64,000 bases of DNA, taken from Bursaphelenchus xylophilus (taxonomy: Eukaryota; Nematoda; Chromadorea; Rhabditida; Aphelenchoididae). How positions within the stretch are numbered: position 1 is the first letter of the stretch; each line of letters starts with the position of its first letter. The stretch covers positions 992,001 to 1,056,000 of the forward strand of contig CAJFCV020000005.1 of assembly GCA_904066235.2 (NCBI GenBank), given 5' to 3'. Below the pieces are notes generated by a model. That model was not told the DNA's origin. It searched no databases and saw only the letters and a program-made list of their open reading frames with translations. The translations under genes were made by a program, and so were the position numbers. Below, in pieces: positions 12,695 to 24,050 of this stretch.

Positions 12695-15288
12695 CTATCT
12701 TCGGATTCTGGGCTTCGAAGGCTCCGTTAGACGAACAGTGATGCAATAGAAGACCAGGGGCAATGGCAATGTCACAGCGAACCCAAGCCAGGCCTGCCAA
12801 GTTGTTGGTGGGGGTTGGAAATAAAGGGCGAATACTCCGAAACCAAATATACCTATATCAACAATGACTATCAACAGCCTCTCTGAAGACGTTAGGAGTG
12901 TCTTTAACAGGGCCAAGATTCCTTTTCTTCCTTCCGTGGCCAAATGGACGGCATTTGAAACCAACGCCGCGAAAACCGTGAGGTGAGCAAAACTGTAGTA
13001 CAGTAGGCCGGACTAAAATAATAAAACCATAATACTCTCAGATATTCTCTATCAAGCTCTAATCTATGTTGGCGACAAAAAAATTGGGTAACAAATCTTA
13101 CCATAACCCCGTTAATTAATCCCATAATGGGCAAGGTCCAAAGTTGAGCGTAAAATGGCGCTGCGGAAATCGAACGGCGACATCGCTGCGCAATACCATG
13201 CAGAATACTCCGGAAGACAATCAGATTCAGCAAGCTGATGATGTATATTAGAAACGGTAAGGAATATCTGAAAAAACCAAAAAATTATTTGGAAAAAAGC
13301 AAAAATTTTGTAAAAAATGCTAAATCTGGAAAAAACCAGATATGAATACCACTCAAAACTGCTTTCAAATTTTGCATAAAGCCTATAAAATCTGACAGAG
13401 ATAAAATTTCCTTCTTTCCCAATCCTTTCACGTTTTCGTGGTGGGACTAAAACTCAAGGATAAACTAAAGCAATATAGCCATCATTACCTATCAAGATGG
13501 CGTCAAAGTAGGCCAAAAAGCCCTAAAATCTCATTTAAAGTCTATTTCCTTTCATTTCTAACATTTTCAAGTTTTCGTGTTAGGACCCACACCTACTAAT
13601 ATCTAAAGTAATATAACTCACAAAGGATAAACAACTTCGGATGAGCATTTCAAGACTAGGCCATTGTCGACGATCGGATTGTACAGAAAGGGGTACCACT
13701 CGGAAATTCGTCCTTTTCGACATCCATTCAGTTTCAAATGTCCGTACGGCTCGAAGGCCAGGAATGAGAAGAGAAGGGCAAGGGTGGACTCGAGCAAGGC
13801 GCAGAGGATTTGCAACAACTGCCAGAAGAAGGGTCTGAAATCAAAATCTCATCTTTTTACGGCCTTCAAATCCACTTTCTATGCTAATCCACGCAATTTT
13901 TCAGAATGCCAAACTTTCGTTGTGGGACCTACGTCTCTCGGCTGCGCTTGCTCCGATTCTGGATGGTCTTCGAATAGAGGCGAATGAAGATCGTGTTGAC
14001 AAAGAGCGGCGTGACGGCGTGAAAGACCAGGTATGAGTAGTCGTAGGAAGTGAGCTGATTATGGCAGGGCCGGCAATCGTAGCTGTCCAGGGCGCGAGTG
14101 CCTGAACGTAAACAAGAGTAAATAATAAATCGATGAAAAATCTATTTTTGACTCTATTCTCACTATCCGCCATCGCTCTACACCCATTAATTTGTCCTAT
14201 CATCGATTTTGGAAATTGGCCCGGGCGCAGGCTGCCGTCTATGAAACTTGTCAAGAGACGAAATTTACTTGCAAAAAACAGTTTAGAATCTATACAGGGT
14301 AAGCCATTCAAAACTCCCAACCTCTTTTCAGGCATTTCTTCGGCGATAATGCATCACTTTCTATAAAATTTATATCACATTAAAGCTGAGACATCCCATC
14401 TCTTGTCCACCAAATATGGCCCGTCTAAGTTCACGGAGGCACCGTACTGACTTTAGACATTTTCATTCCAAATTTTGGAGCCCGAAATCATTGCAAAAAT
14501 TTTCTGTTTCACCGATTTCGGGCTCCAAAATTTGGAATGAAAATGTTAAAGGTCAGAACAGGTGCCTCCATGAACTTAGACGGGCCATATTTGGTGGGCA
14601 AGAAATGGGGTGTCTCAGCTTTAATATGATATAAATTTTATAGAAATTGGTGCATTATTGGCGGAGAAATACCTGAAAAGAGGTTGGGAGTTTTGAGTGG
14701 TAGCACGCCCTTTTTTGAACATTATTTAGTTTCGATTTGACGTACAGTGGACCTGATCCCGTGGCAAAAAAAACGCACCATTTAGTATTCGGGAATTATC
14801 ATATCAAAAATATGGCAAAATGCTTCCCTCTCCAAGTGAAAAACCTTCGTTTTGAAGTGCCTTTCCCTCACAAAAAGAGCTTACGCGCTTTTGAAATCGG
14901 AGTTTTTTTTTAACTTGGAGAGGGAAGCATTTTGCCACATTTTTGATACTTCCCGGATGCAAAATGGTATGTTTTTTGCCACTGGATCAGGTCCTCCACT
15001 CTATTCCTCTCTTTCTGCCATTTCCTTTTCAAATTCAGCTGTTTTCGGAATCAAGCCTGGGCGCAGGCTGCGGTATTCAAATTTCTCTTTATTGTAACAT
15101 CAAGCTATCCTAAACGCTTCAGTCAGTCCTACTGCTCAAAAACAACAAATTTACGGTGTTCTAAACTCACCCCATGGACAGGCCTGGCATTCCGAGTATT
15201 CGTTGGGGGAGCGGGACGCATTCACAAGGACTCGACCGCAAAATCCGGGACACAACAGCTTGGCCGAGCGGAGGAAATTTGTGTCCAT
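12695..15288 (-). CDS. jamp-1: JAMP (JNK1/MAPK8-associated membrane protein, JKAMP)
   Basis: Exons 15288-15171, 14101-13933, 13834-13622, 13267-13102, 13012-12695 give 288 aa (human 311); all phases agree. JAMP is an ER multi-spanning protein that recruits proteasomes and ERAD factors during unfolded-protein stress. Landmarks in order: CPGFCGR ... YSECQACPWG and DSYDCRPCHNQ (paired Cys motifs before the first membrane segment), YLVFHAVTPLF, LLESTLALLFSF, SEWYPFLYNP, EVVYPLYSLPFLIY, SGLLYYSFAH, and the C-terminal LPLPLVFYCITVRLTEPSKP (human LVPTPALFYLFTAKFTEPS). It lies between seipin and PGAP3 on the same strand. Intron 1 holds two inverted-repeat elements. Identity is by remembered human sequence but agrees along the whole length. 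Confidence 0.9.
14304..14700. repeat. Foldback element in JAMP intron 1
   Basis: Palindrome centred near 14500. The left arm begins CCATTCAAAACTCCCAACC; the right arm ends GGTTGGGAGTTTTGAGTGG. The arms pair over nearly the full 400 bases with a short loop. Confidence 0.85.
14745..15001. mobile_element. Short Tc1-like inverted-repeat element
   Basis: The left end after a TA is CAGTGGACCTGATCC; the right end, read inverted, gives AGTGGAGGACCTGATCC. Inner arms also pair (GCAAAATGCTTCCCTCTCCAAG with its complement). There is no coding capacity. Ends and TA flank fit a non-autonomous Tc1/mariner-type element. Confidence 0.65.
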
Positions 15289-15867
15289 ATGCGTCTACGT
15301 GCACCACATGACCAGATCCACAAACTTGAAAGGAGGTCCACGAAAAATCGACGGAATTTTTTTGGTTGGAACCCGTTTTTCGGAGGAAAAAGACCTAAAA
15401 AGTCTTAAAAATCAACTCAAAACATCGTCAACAAATATGAAACACGTTGTATTACGTGTAAAAACAGAGAATTTAGTATAAAAAACATGAAAACAAGTTT
15501 ATTTTATCGATTAGACATCAAAATACTGGGAAATGGTCAGATCTGATAAAAAATATGGTAAGATAATAAAATAAAACGCCCGTTTCTGCAAACATCTGAT
15601 AAGTACGTTGATCTACAACCCGGGAAATCACAAAAAGAATCTGGAATCACAGGGAATATGAATATTTTTTGGCAAAAATTGAAAAAATATCGAAAAATTG
15701 TGGAAAACTTCAAAAATCTCAAAAAAATATTTGATATAATCAAAATAAATAGCAATGATATAACAAAAAAAACTCTAAACTATTCCTCATCATCTAAATT
15801 GTGACAAATATCTGGCAAAACTTTCGATTTTGAGCCGAAAATTTCGATTTTTGACCCGAAATCTGGA

Positions 15868-17207
15868 CTAATTCTCATCGAATCCAATTTTCTGTCCGCC
15901 AGTCGGCTTCACATCCCAACCGAAGACGCCATTCAGCTGGGGACATTCGGGAATGTCATCAGGCCGCAGATCCCGGATCTTTTCTTGCAATTTTCGACCG
16001 TCAAATTCATAGTTTTCATCGTATCCCAATTTCTTCTTGATATTTAGAGGCTTTGAGAAATGTGGATCCTCTGGCTCCACTTTTGAAGCTTCGCTATAAA
16101 CTTCAAAGCCAACTTTTGTCCAGTACAGTCCCATGAGAATTGAGAAGATTGTCGCGGAGATCATGGCCAGGAATGCGAAGGAAATGAATGGATAATAATG
16201 CAGGAAGTAGGTAAAGTAAGATGTATTGGCTTCGATGTGCAGCTCGGCCCATTTGACCTGAAAACAAAAGCTTTTGCTATATTACACTAGAGGTTATCAA
16301 CTTTCCACAAGCCGAATTTCGAACAAATATTCTCGAAATGGCCCGAAATATCAGCTATATTACACTGCCCACCTGAGCAAGCCGATTTTGAATCTGAACT
16401 ACCAAAAATGCTGCAGTTTCATTCAATCTGGACTGAAATGGCTTCGGGAAATGAATGTGAAATTCGGTTGGCGATGAGGAAGAGAGCATTCCAATCAAGT
16501 AGAGTGGGAAAAACATCAGATTCCGGATCTAAACACATAAACTAATAACAAAATTACTTACTCTGATAAACCATCGGTAGAAAAAGGAGTATTGAAGATT
16601 AACAGTGCGCTGAGCGGTACTCAGAGTCTTCTGCTCGTGGTCTTTAATCTCAACTTGAGTCAGGAACACCCTGCTATCGAGTAAACTGTCGGTTTCGATG
16701 AGCTCCAAGTCCAATGTAAACCAATATGCAGAGCCGGCAGAAAAACGAATATCCTTCTGAAATTATATTTCTGTTAGCTCATGTAACACATATTCTCGCT
16801 ATTTTCCAAGTTTCGTAAAGTTTCAGCCACTAGTTTTTATAAAACATTCATTTTTCCAACCTTATCCATAACATAGAGATGAATCAGCGAAAAAAGCTCA
16901 AACTGACCGAATCTAAAAACAAAACAAAGAAAACAAGAAAAACACTTACTTCGGCCAAGCTTAATCGTGCTTCCGGAAACGAGCATACTCCATAATACTC
17001 CTTCGTACACGTCTCAAAAACAAAGTCCAGTGGTTCGGTTTGGTCAACAACATTGTAGGCGAACAAAAACCGAATGAAAAGTGGTGTGAAGAAGCTCAGA
17101 AAGGCAACACCAAAAATGTGAAAAATGAAGGAGAGGAGGAGGTGCGGATCCAGACTCTTGAGCGTCCGTTTCACGTTCTCCAATCGATCCCAAACATTTC
17201 CAAGCAT
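15868..17207 (-). CDS. seip-1: Seipin (BSCL2 family), ER lipid-droplet assembly protein
   Basis: Exons 17207-16950, 16902-16861, 16756-16562, 16528-16373, 16257-15868, all phase 0, give 346 aa. Seipin forms ER rings where lipid droplets bud. Order: hydrophobic segment 1 (residues about 22-46), the lumenal block with CTKEYYGVCSFPEARLSL (human CDSSTTSLCSFPVANVSL), FTLDLELIETDSLLDSRVFL (human [20 protein letters not shown]), RTVNLQYSFFYRW, a LVVQIQNRLAQVKWAELHI strand block, segment 2 (FISFAFLAMISATIFSI), and an acidic cytosolic tail of about 90 residues. A tiny 42-base exon (16902-16861) is chosen because it keeps frame and adds the strand after CSFP. Short upstream exons (17299-17310, 17362-17402) could add residues or be 5' UTR. 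It heads the seipin-JAMP-PGAP3 series. Confidence 0.9.
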
Positions 17208-17684
17208 GTTCAATACAGAATGATCTCTAAAATAAAAAAAACAGTGTCTAATTAGCAAAACAAACCCGAAATGGACCGAGAAATCAAAACAGTTTACCTT
17301 GTGCTCCACCTAACGAAATAAATTATCTTGTTTTAGATGAAATTCACATGAGAAACACTTACCGCAAGATTGATAACAATTGCAAGATCAATAACAATGC
17401 TTTCTGATAAAAAATTTTCACAAGAACATGCAGGATATCAGTTGGGAATTTGTTTAGCACGACAAAAGAGAGCACTTCCCGAGAGACGGAAAAAAATTAT
17501 GATGCGACGTTTTATACGATGAAAGCTGGTGGGAGCGAGAGCTCAACTTGGATAAAGTAGTAGAAAATACGGCTGTTCCGGCCACAATAGTAAAAATTCA
17601 TAAAGGAAAAGTTTATTCTATTGAAAAAATATATTTTTTTGTAAAATACGAGATAGATTTTCATTGTTTTCCTTATTTTCATTT

Positions 17685-17770
17685 GTCGGAATCGAACCCG
17701 CGACTGATCAGACTGTTGCTTGAGTTGCCAGATCGGACTACATGCCATTCTTCCAATCCGCTATTCGGGA
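17685..17770 (-). repeat. tRNA-like repeat, copy 1
   Basis: Read on the minus strand it has an A-box-like stretch near 17765 and a B-box match GGTTCGATTCC near 17695-17685, about 80 bases apart. The T arm does not pair well, so this is a tRNA-derived repeat or pseudogene rather than a working tRNA. It lies about 270 bases beyond the GH16 stop codon; the sequence between the two is also shared with copy 3. Confidence 0.55.
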
Positions 17771-18041
17771 TAGAGAGGAAAAGAAGCAAGGAGAGAGCGC
17801 GAAAAACCGAGGGAGGCGAAGAGAAGACAGAGAAATTTTTGGTTTTACCCCATTTTAAAACTTCTTGAGGATTTCCATGAAAGGCATAGGATTCAGCGTT
17901 CCGTTGCTAAATTTAGCCCTATTTGAGGTTGGTTCTAGCTTCAGCCCATGCAAGTGTGGCTGTAAGGTAATTTTTGTATTGTCTGGCGACGCTGGACTAA
18001 TATTGAAAGAATGGTATGATTTGGTGGTTGTTTGAATCTCT

Positions 18042-19328
18042 TTATTGGTAAACTCTGACATAATCGACCAGCATTCGAGCTGGCAATGGTGCCGTGATTT
18101 GGTTTGGGTCTTGAATATTGGGATAAGTTCCGCCAACCGCAACGTTCAAAAGGAAGAAGAAATTTTTCTGGAATGTCGGAAGCCCGCCGATGTCAAACCA
18201 CATGTATTCCTTGTTATTGAACAACATTTTGAAAGCGGTATTGTTCCATTCGACTCTCCAGACATTAAAATCCAAACTCATGTCAATTTTTGGGTAATAA
18301 GGTTGGCCGTGTGAAGTATGATGGCCATCTACGGCCCAATGAAAGTTGCAATCAAATCGAAAATTCGCGCGCCCACCGTGAATTGCGCTCGCCGAACCCG
18401 CCTCGAAAATGTCGATCTCGCCTCGAGCGGGCCAATCCGGACGTTCCGAGCCTTTCATCCAGAACGCCGGCCATAAACCGTTGGTCATGTTTGGGAGCTT
18501 GATTCGGGCCTCAAACACACCATATCTGAAATGAAAATCGATTGATTTTGACAAAAAACTTTGGAAAATCTCGAAAAATGCACTTTATGTTAAAAAAAAT
18601 TTCGGCTGAAATATCTTTTTTTACTTTAGCCACTATTTTTACACGCTTTCCTAGTGTTTTACGCACGCATAACACTTATTTTACTAATATCTATTGGGTC
18701 GGATTCGAACTCGCAACTAGTCAAGCGCGTTGCTTAACTTGCCAGATCGGACGACATGCCCTTCTTCCAATCGGCTATTCGGGAAAGAGAAGAGGAAGTA
18801 AGAGAGAGCGCGAAAAAGAGAGTGGCGAAAAGAAGACAGAGAAAATTTTTGTGCTACCCCATTTTATAAGTTCCTGAGGATCTCCTTGAAGGATCTTGGA
18901 AGATTAGGTTAGTTGCTATATATAGCCTAACTTGAGGTTAGTCCTAGCTTCAGCTCAAGAAATTGTGGCTGAAATGGAAATTTTGGAAAGCCCTGCAAGT
19001 GTTTGGGCTGATGTTTTGTGACTTGGTAGGGGAAAGTTAGCTAAAAAACGGCTTACTTGAAATTGAATTTACTCGTAAGTCTTGCCGAAGTAAAACTTCG
19101 GTTCAAAAAGTCCTCACGGTGCACTTCAATCACCAAATTTCCATTTTCAACTCGCGCATTCTCCGTCCTATTCGTATAATACTCCAATTCCTTATTTCCC
19201 CAGCCATTTCCACCCTGGTCGAAACCCCATTTCGAATAATCGAAGGTGTCGAAGTTGTCCTCCCATACCAATTCCAGACCAGTAGTGATGGAAATTAATA
19301 GGAAGAGTAAAAGAAACCTGTTTTCCAT
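18042..19328 (-). CDS. GH16 endo-beta-glucanase (laminarinase-like), secreted
   Basis: Exons 19328-19057 and 18525-18042 give 251 aa. Glycoside hydrolase family 16 enzymes cut beta-1,3 (or 1,3-1,4) glucans of fungal and plant walls. Signal peptide (MENRFLLLFLLISITTG), then LVWEDNFDTFDYSKW, GNKELEYYTNR, FEARIKLP, GLWPAFWM, the catalytic GEIDIFE (two Glu around Asp, the family's E-x-D-x-x-E core), WRVEWNNTAFKM, and a C-terminal ARMLVDYVRVYQ typical of bacterial GH16. Length equals the bare catalytic domain; no carbohydrate-binding module. The ATG lies 5 bases after an actttag acceptor. The stop codon lies inside AATAAA (18046-18041). The intron (19056-18526) contains tRNA-like repeat copy 2. 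Animals other than some nematodes and invertebrates lack such a protein; bacterial origin is an inference. Confidence 0.88.
18698..18783 (-). repeat. tRNA-like repeat, copy 2, in the GH16 intron
   Basis: Same family as copies 1 and 3: minus-strand A-box-like region near 18780, B box GAGTTCGAATCC at about 18711-18700.  As in the other copies it is flanked by a purine-rich GAGAGAGCGCGAAAAA stretch and a shared 150-200-base segment (to about 18980). Confidence 0.55.
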
Positions 19329-19607
19329 GATGACTAAAGTAATATTCCGCAAAATAGCGTGAAGCAAGTGTTTTTATCGGCAACTTTTGCCATTTATAGC
19401 CTATTATTAGACCGTTTTTATTAGCCCAGTGACATACATCGCTTTATTTAGATGAACTGAGGCTAATATCATCAGTTATATTGTCCTTTACATTAACTCC
19501 AGACAAAACGGATCTTTTTGATGTTCAAAGAGCGCTTTGATCCCGTATTTAATAATATTTTTATTTTTTTTTCATCGGTATGCAAGCAAATATTACAAAT
19601 GAGGGCT

Positions 19608-19755
19608 GCGTGGAACAATACCGCTTTCAAAATGTTGTTGAATGGCAACGAATACCTGTTATTTGATATTAGGGGGCTTTCCAGAAAAAATTCAAGACCC
19701 AAAGCAAATCACGGCACCATTGCCAGCTCGAATGCCGGTCGATTATGTCAGAAGT
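19608..19755 (+). pseudogene. Broken inverted copy of the GH16 C-terminal part
   Basis: On the plus strand, opposite to the intact gene, WNNTAFKMLLNGNEY is readable, then the frame shifts and DPKQITAPLPARMPVDYVR follows. The stretch between them (about 45 residues in the intact gene) is deleted. Downstream non-coding sequence also matches the intact gene's 3' flank, up to tRNA-like copy 3. It has no start and no catalytic core. Confidence 0.85.
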
Positions 19756-20041
19756 CCCCAATAAACACACTGAAAGAATCCAAAAATTTCGCTGTTTCTC
19801 ATTCAATATTAGTCCCGCGTAACGCCAGACAATCCAAAAATTTCCTTACAGCCACATTTGCATGGGCTGAAGCTAGAACTAACCTCAAATTGGGCTAAAT
19901 ATAGCAACGCAAGGTTGTGTCCTATTCCTTTCATGAGAATCCTCCAGAACTTTTAAAATGGGGTAACACCAAAAATTTCTCTGTCTTCTCTTCATCCCGC
20001 TTGCTCTTTTGCGCTCTCTCTTTACTGCCTCTCCTCTGTTT

Positions 20042-20126
20042 CCCGAATAGCCGAATGGATAAACGGCATATCGTCCGATCTGGCAAATCAAGCAACAGTC
20101 TGATTAGTCGCGAGTTCGATTCCGAC
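20042..20126 (+). repeat. tRNA-like repeat, copy 3
   Basis: Best preserved A box, TAGCCGAATGG at 20047, and B box AGTTCGATTCC near 20112-20123. The 200 bases upstream match the flanks of copies 1 and 2. It belongs to the inverted duplicated GH16 block. Confidence 0.6.
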
Positions 20127-20508
20127 AAGTGAAAATAAGGAAAACAATGTCGTATTTAACGAAAAAGAGAGGTTTTACATGAAATAGCAATTATTATCGA
20201 CCTTCAAGGTCCAGCAATTTGATTTTGACTTGAATTCTATCACTTTGATCAAACCTTGACACGATTTTCTGTCAAAAAATCGTGTGGCATTCTGCAAAAT
20301 TGAGAAAAATATCCGAATTTTACCTCCAAGAAAGTCAAAAACTGATTTTTGCATCAAGAAGATCGAACTTGCCCATCAAAAATCCGCAAAATTATGCAAA
20401 TTTCCGACCTTCACCATCATCTGGAACTCATCGAAATGCTGAGTCATTTCACTCCGTATTGAACAGAGCAGTCGGTTTCTCTATTTCGTTCTGCGCCACC
20501 GACCACAG

Positions 20509-23500
20509 ATGAAGAGCAGCGAGGATAAGAAGCTTGAGAATCAAATCTACTACCATGGAATTCGGAATCGCGAGGATATTGTGTATGTTTCTTGTTTGTT
20601 GTTGATTTTTAGGTAAAATTGTGGATGATTGGATTGGAAGAGGGCTGAATTGGTTTTAGGAATGGTTTTAGGTCATTTTCTAATCGAAGTTGTTACGAAA
20701 TTTGCTCTAAAACGGAAGAATTTATATTACTTTAGGTAGCAAGTAAGGGGATGTTAAAAAATAGGGTTATGCCCGATGTTTCTGCTGGAATTTGTGATTT
20801 TCTAATAGAGCAGGGCAAAATAGATGTCCCACAAACTTTTTGAAGCAGGAATTGCTGCTTTGTTGCCAGATTGAGACCTTATACTAGGCTGTATACCTAA
20901 AATAAGGTAAGGCGAAAATTGTAAACTTTTCAAGCCTTTTCGCTATTTCCGCTCTTTCCAGGTCTGAGCTCAAGTACAAGGGTGATTTTGCGGTCCGCGC
21001 CAGCATGGACAGCGGCTTCCCGAAGCTTGTTCTGAACGTCCGCGGCAGCCGAGGGCCTTGGAATCTTCTGCTCGACGTAGTCGATGGGAAATATTGTCTA
21101 CGGCTCGAGCGGAAGAAAGAGAAGTTCCCCTCATTTGAGACGGTGGCCGAATTGATCGAACACTACAAGATATATGGACTTCCGCATGGCCCCAAATTGC
21201 GACATCCGATTCCTCGGCCTGAATGGTTGTTACGTCATCAAGCGCTGAATTACGACCCGCAGAAAGACTTGCTGGGAGCCGGCAACTTCTGCTCGGTATT
21301 TAAAGGGACTATGACCAGGAATGGAGTTTGTAGACAGGTAAAATTGAGGGAATTTTATATTGTACTTGATGCGAAAGATAGTTTTGGTCATGTAAATTAT
21401 GGGGAAGATTATAGTTCCAATGACTGATATAAGACATTAATAGCTTGTAGAATGTAATGGAATTGGATTTACTTCTAATTTTTGAGATTAGAAAGAAATT
21501 TTATATTGTTTTAGACATCTGATACCAAATCCAAATTTTCGTTGATTTCGAGTCGATACGGCTCTTTTATTGCTAGTACTGTTATGATAGGACCTGTAGG
21601 ACATTTTTATAACAAAATTGCGGTTATTTTTCAGGTAGCTATCAAGGTATGCCACCCTTCGGATGATATGACAAATCGCCAAGAGATCCATGAAGCCTGC
21701 CAATCCATGTTATATGAAGCCAAAATCATGTCCAACTACTCACATGAGAACGTTGTTGAGCTAATGGGGATCGCGTGTGACCATCCACCGATCAAGATCG
21801 CCTTGGAGTTTTGTCCCGGAGGAGCTTTGGAGGATCATATTAAAAAGCGGACCTATATTTGCAATGTGGAACTGACGTTGTACGCTTTTGAGGTAAGAAT
21901 AAAAGTTTTTGGAGGGGAAAGGAATCAAGAATTTAAAATTTGAGCCAAAAATTATTTTGCTTTATACAAAATTTATATTGATTTAGGCAAAAATGGATGT
22001 AAGATGCCGGAAACTTTACGGATAGCGATGAAATTTGGGCAAAATATTGTTCATAGATCTCTTTACTATAGCTGAAAATTTCAGGCCGCTCGAGGAATGC
22101 GTTACTTGCACATGGAACGGTGTATTCACAGAGACCTGGCTTCCAGAAATTGTCTGATCTCGGCGCAAGGAATAATCAAAATTGCCGATTTTGGCCTCTC
22201 CAAGGTTGCCGAGGAGTTTCAGACGCAAGAGAAGGCCCTAAAACATATCCCACTCCGATGGATGGCTCCGGAAACCATCAGAAAGCCGCCAGTGTACCTT
22301 GTGAATAGTGACGTGTGGTCGTTTGGAGCATTGCTGTACGAATTGTTCAAGTAAGAAGGCTGTTTGTGAAGTTTTGAACGAGTGACTAGTTTATATACTA
22401 GTTGGAAGTCTCAAAAATTACGGAATTTTGGCAATACGATATTGTTTTAGATGAGTTTCAACTGTTTTTGGCCAATTTTTTATCGAAACTACTTTCTGCT
22501 AGAGTTTAAGACAGATATTTATTTAATCAAAGGTGTTATTTTGACGGTTAGACTATAAAATGCTCACTACGTCCTCTATTTGTTGCACAACAAGGGGTTA
22601 TTTGAGCAGCAGACGTCAAAAAGTGTTAGGCCCAAAAGGAAAGTATTGGGGATTAAGAATTGCCCTTTTAATGCACTTGATACGATGAGCAGAAAAACAA
22701 ATAATAACATAGATTTGACTTACAGTCATGGGAACGCACCGTTTTTTGACGAGAAAGACCACAGAGCCATCGCAAAGAACATCCGAGCCGCAAAAATGCC
22801 CGATTTCCCAGCTCGAACGCCCGAGCCAATCAAAAAAATGGTCTCTGAAGAAATTTGGTAGGCTCTTCTTCGTTGTTACAGTGATTCCGAGTAGTATGAC
22901 ATGAATCTTTGACAAAGTTTTGAGCAAACATTAATTTAGCCTCTAAAATAAGGTGTTCAGGGTGAAAGAGCCGGAAAGACGAATCCTTTTCGACAAAATT
23001 GTCGTCATTCTGTTCAATTACATCGAGAGTGAGATGGATGCATTCCCGGAGGTGAGAGAGTTGGCTGTCAATAAGATCAAAGGCGTGAAAAGAACGGCTA
23101 TCCTAACGGTGAGCAAGGAGAATATAAGTTGAGCTCAGAAATGACCAATTTTTGAAGGGAATTCGGCTACCCTTCATTTGGAGCAGATTTCATTTGGGGC
23201 AGATCGGGTAATGGGCCAATATGTATAGCCAATGTTGCAAAATTCTTTGACCAGTCAGCCAATGAGGTCAAATCATATCTAAATTTTTCAATGGCTAGCG
23301 AAAAAGCTTGATTCGGCTAGCCAAAGTGTCAAAATGGCTTTGAAATCTCGAAAAAAGCTGGCCAAAAAGGATTTTTCTCACTCTTTGAGACCTATTCCAA
23401 TCCTTTGGCAAATTTTTTTCGAGATTTCAAAGCTATTCTGACACTTTGGATAGCCGATCCAGGTTTTCGCTAGCCATTAAAAAAATTTGGTTGTGATTTC

Positions 23501-24050
23501 ACCTCATTGGCTGACTGGTCAAAGAATTTTGCAACATTGGCTATACATATTGGGCCATTATCCGATATGCCCCAAATGAAATCGGCCTCAAATGAAGGGT
23601 AGCCAAATTCCCTTCAAAAATTGGTCATTTCTGAGCCCAACTTATGCTGGAATCCGGATTTAATTTCAGGCTGACAAAGAGACCCTGCTTCGAGAAGAAC
23701 GTACAGAAAATTATCGGTCCGGCAAAAGAAGAGGTTCCTCGGAAGAGGATTCCCCTCGCAGATCCTCAAACAGACGCACCAGCCGAAAAAGCGGAATGCG
23801 AACTGTTCCCAGAAGCCGTGTCCCATCGAGCCATAGAACCCGCACCGCCTCCTCAGCTCGGCCGAGCAGCAAGGACACTGGCAAGGAAGGCAACAGCAAG
23901 GAGAACAGCAAGGACAGCAAGGAAATGTCGAGCGACGGCCAAGGCTACACCAAAGAGAGCAAATACGCAAAAGTGTCGAAGGAAGAGGACGAGATCCGCG
24001 CTGAAGACGACTCTGAAGGCAAAACACCAAAGGAAATGAAGAGCAAATAA
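20509..24050 (+). CDS. SH2-domain non-receptor tyrosine kinase (Fer/Fes-like, nematode-expanded type)
   Basis: Exons 20509-20582, 20962-21337, 21635-21892, 22085-22350, 22726-22857, 22961-23108, 23670-24050 give 544 aa; all phases agree. SH2 domain at about residues 14-105: YYHGI ... GDFAVRAS (phosphotyrosine-binding Arg), HYKIYGLP. Kinase at about 120-400: LLGAGNFCSVFKG, VAIKV (Lys), YEAKIM (helix C Glu), IHRDLASRN, IADFGLS, PLRWMAPE, SDVWSFGALLYE; all catalytic residues are present. The last about 126 residues are a Ser/Lys/Arg-rich, low-complexity acidic-basic tail. Short SH2-kinase proteins of this layout are greatly expanded in nematodes, many in the male germ line. There is no F-BAR domain, unlike vertebrate Fer. 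The start is the first in-frame ATG; another 5' exon is possible. AATAAA at 24138-24143. Confidence 0.88.
23125..23645. repeat. Foldback element in the last kinase intron
   Basis: Inverted arms: left TAAGTTGAGCTCAGAAATG, right CATTTCTGAGCCCAACTTA, centre near 23388. The arms pair over about 250 bases and fill nearly the whole intron 23109-23669. Confidence 0.85.
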
